Positions 31,173-32,147 of a stretch of DNA of 32,147 nucleotides are shown here, in pieces. A program made the translations under genes and the position numbers. The notes beneath the pieces were generated by a model. That model saw only the letters and a list, made by a program, of their open reading frames with translations, was not told where the DNA came from and ran no database searches. Each line of letters opens with the position of its first letter. Position 1 is the stretch's first letter. The stretch covers positions 1 through 32,147 of the forward strand of contig DAOUAK010000164.1 of the NCBI GenBank assembly GCA_034433695.1. The letters are read 5' to 3'. The DNA is from JASFBA01 sp034433695. Its GTDB lineage: Bacteria > Chloroflexota > Chloroflexia > DTKN01.

Positions 31173-32147
31173 TCAGGGCCGGATGGGGTAGATCAACACC
31201 TGCATTCCCGCCGGCAGGTCCGGTCGAAGAAGCCCCTGCAATCTCTCCGGCAATGGATCGGGGATGGAAACCACCTGGGGGTCCCCGTCGGAGATGTAGC
31301 GCAGTTCGGAATACTCCTGAAGGAAAGAAAGCCGGGTGTCCAGTTCCTCCTGGATGCCCTGGGTGCGCCGGATGCGGTAGGGGTCGAAGTTGACCGAGAA
31401 GGGACTGGGCGATGGTCCCCCGGCTACGTCAACCGCCGCCTCATAGTCATAGTGCCGGCCCTGCCACTCACCGGAGCGAAGTAGCGAGAGGTCCTCCGGG
31501 TACAGGCCCAAAGGGACGGAAAGAGAGCGTACCTCATAACCGGGTACCAGGGCCTCGATCGTCTCTTCCGAAACGGCCAGTTGCCAGCGAACTTGCTCCG
31601 GCGTGCCCTGGGCCAGGGCAAAATGGGAGATCGTGTGGGATCCGACCTCCATGCCCCAGCCGACCAGATCGCGCAACTTTTTCTCCGCCATTTCCGGCTG
31701 GCCGAAGAGGACGCGGTCGGGCAGATCCACGTCCAGGAGGACGAAGAAGGTCGCCCGGGGCCGCCAGTCCAGGGGATGTCGCCGGGCCGCCTCCAGCAGG
31801 ATGCCCACGGCGCAATCGGGGTCCACGGTGCCGTCGTCCAGGTAACGGAATTGTCCGGAGGAGGAGTCGTCAAAGGTCAGGACGACGGGGCTTTTGCCGC
31901 TCGGCACATCGATATAGCCCCGGGCCAGGTCGACTAGATTGATGGGGTAATATCCCAACTCGATCAACCGCTCGATGTCGGCCCGGAAGTTGGCCGGCGT
32001 GCGGCTCCAACGGTCCTCCGGCTCCCCGATGAGGTGATATTCCAGGACCAGAACCCAGCCCAACTCGTTGGCCTGCACTTTTTGCCGGGCCAGAACCGGG
32101 TCCGGCGTGGGAGATGGAGTAGGCACAGGGGTAAAGGTTGGCACAGG
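31173..32147 (-). CDS. Polysaccharide deacetylase, partial (5' end beyond window)
   Basis: The open frame runs off the right edge, with at least 324 residues visible. It starts inside a Thr/Pro-rich linker, so an upstream signal peptide or lipobox is expected outside the window. The NodB-like catalytic domain shows LVLEYHLIG, LTFDDSSSGQF (the metal/base Asp pair), RATFFVLLDV and GWGMEVGSHTISHF (the second metal-binding His motif). Members remove N- or O-acetyl groups from glycans such as chitin or peptidoglycan. The Asp-Asp-Ser-Ser order and the lack of a clear C-terminal motif 4/5 leave the substrate open. Confidence 0.85.
   Translation of the reverse strand, partial: PVPTFTPVPTPSPTPDPVLARQKVQANELGWVLVLEYHLIGEPEDRWSRTPANFRADIERLIELGYYPINLVDLARGYIDVPSGKSPVVLTFDDSSSGQFRYLDDGTVDPDCAVGILLEAARRHPLDWRPRATFFVLLDVDLPDRVLFGQPEMAEKKLRDLVGWGMEVGSHTISHFALAQGTPEQVRWQLAVSEETIEALVPGYEVRSLSVPLGLYPEDLSLLRSGEWQGRHYDYEAAVDVAGGPSPSPFSVNFDPYRIRRTQGIQEELDTRLSFLQEYSELRYISDGDPQVVSIPDPLPERLQGLLRPDLPAGMQVLIYPIRP

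Noticed and set aside
1..32147. tRNA, rRNA, CRISPR arrays, insertion sequences, phage genes
   Set aside because: No cloverleaf-like sequence, rRNA core motif, regular direct repeats with spacers, transposase or integrase was seen on either strand.

Overview
This GC-rich 32 kb window looks like a chromosomal segment from a member of the Chloroflexota, probably the Anaerolineae/Thermoflexia side. That placement is an inference from style. It rests on secreted proteins with Thr/Pro linkers, a DUF3160 lipoprotein, a trypsin-like protease with an EF-hand-like loop, a PrsW-like membrane protein, and abundant CTG, GCC and GGCCGG. No rRNA, tRNA, CRISPR array or insertion sequence was recognised. Most genes are packed into short operons with ATGA-type overlaps. 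Eight sigma70-like promoters can be read, each placed with a 17-bp spacer.

Layout. 1-5130: the end of trpS, a convergent metallophosphoesterase, and then, from a two-way promoter, an FHA/winged-helix regulator, guaA, an NHL-repeat lipoprotein and adenosine deaminase (a purine-centred cluster). 5139-8979 (minus): a membrane/secretion operon of a PrsW-like protein that has lost its catalytic motifs, a membrane-anchored PsbP/Mog1-like protein, and a multidomain secreted serine protease. 9042-9896: a scar region with a decayed MNT/HEPN toxin-antitoxin pair, an inverted repeat that ends the HEPN fragment, and a 5'-truncated gene remnant. 9936-11291 (minus): nicotinate phosphoribosyltransferase. 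11528-13229: a MoxR ATPase and a DedA protein. 13347-17950: a tightly coupled operon of a GAF-GAF-HD-GYP protein, miaA, a TIM-barrel isomerase/endonuclease-like protein and a PLP trans-sulfuration enzyme. 18041-20930: two lipoproteins, an FG-GAP-like one and DUF3160. 20972-21744: an AbrB/PIN toxin-antitoxin pair. 21880-23276: a PPC-domain (DUF296) protein overlapping a zinc ribbon-Nudix-GNAT fusion. 23300-27947 (minus): hpnK-like deacetylase, hpnI-like glycosyltransferase, an unknown membrane protein, and malQ. 28092-29972: a small PLDc_N membrane protein with an ABC-2 exporter. 30057-32147 (minus): threonine aldolase and a polysaccharide deacetylase that runs off the right edge.

The most notable items are the apparent PrsW pseudoprotease with an N-terminal zinc-binding motif in a protease operon, the hpnK-hpnI pair without hpnJ or other hopanoid genes beside it, the layered decay at 9.0-9.9 kb, the shared -10 two-way promoter at 742-794, and the Nudix-GNAT fusion.
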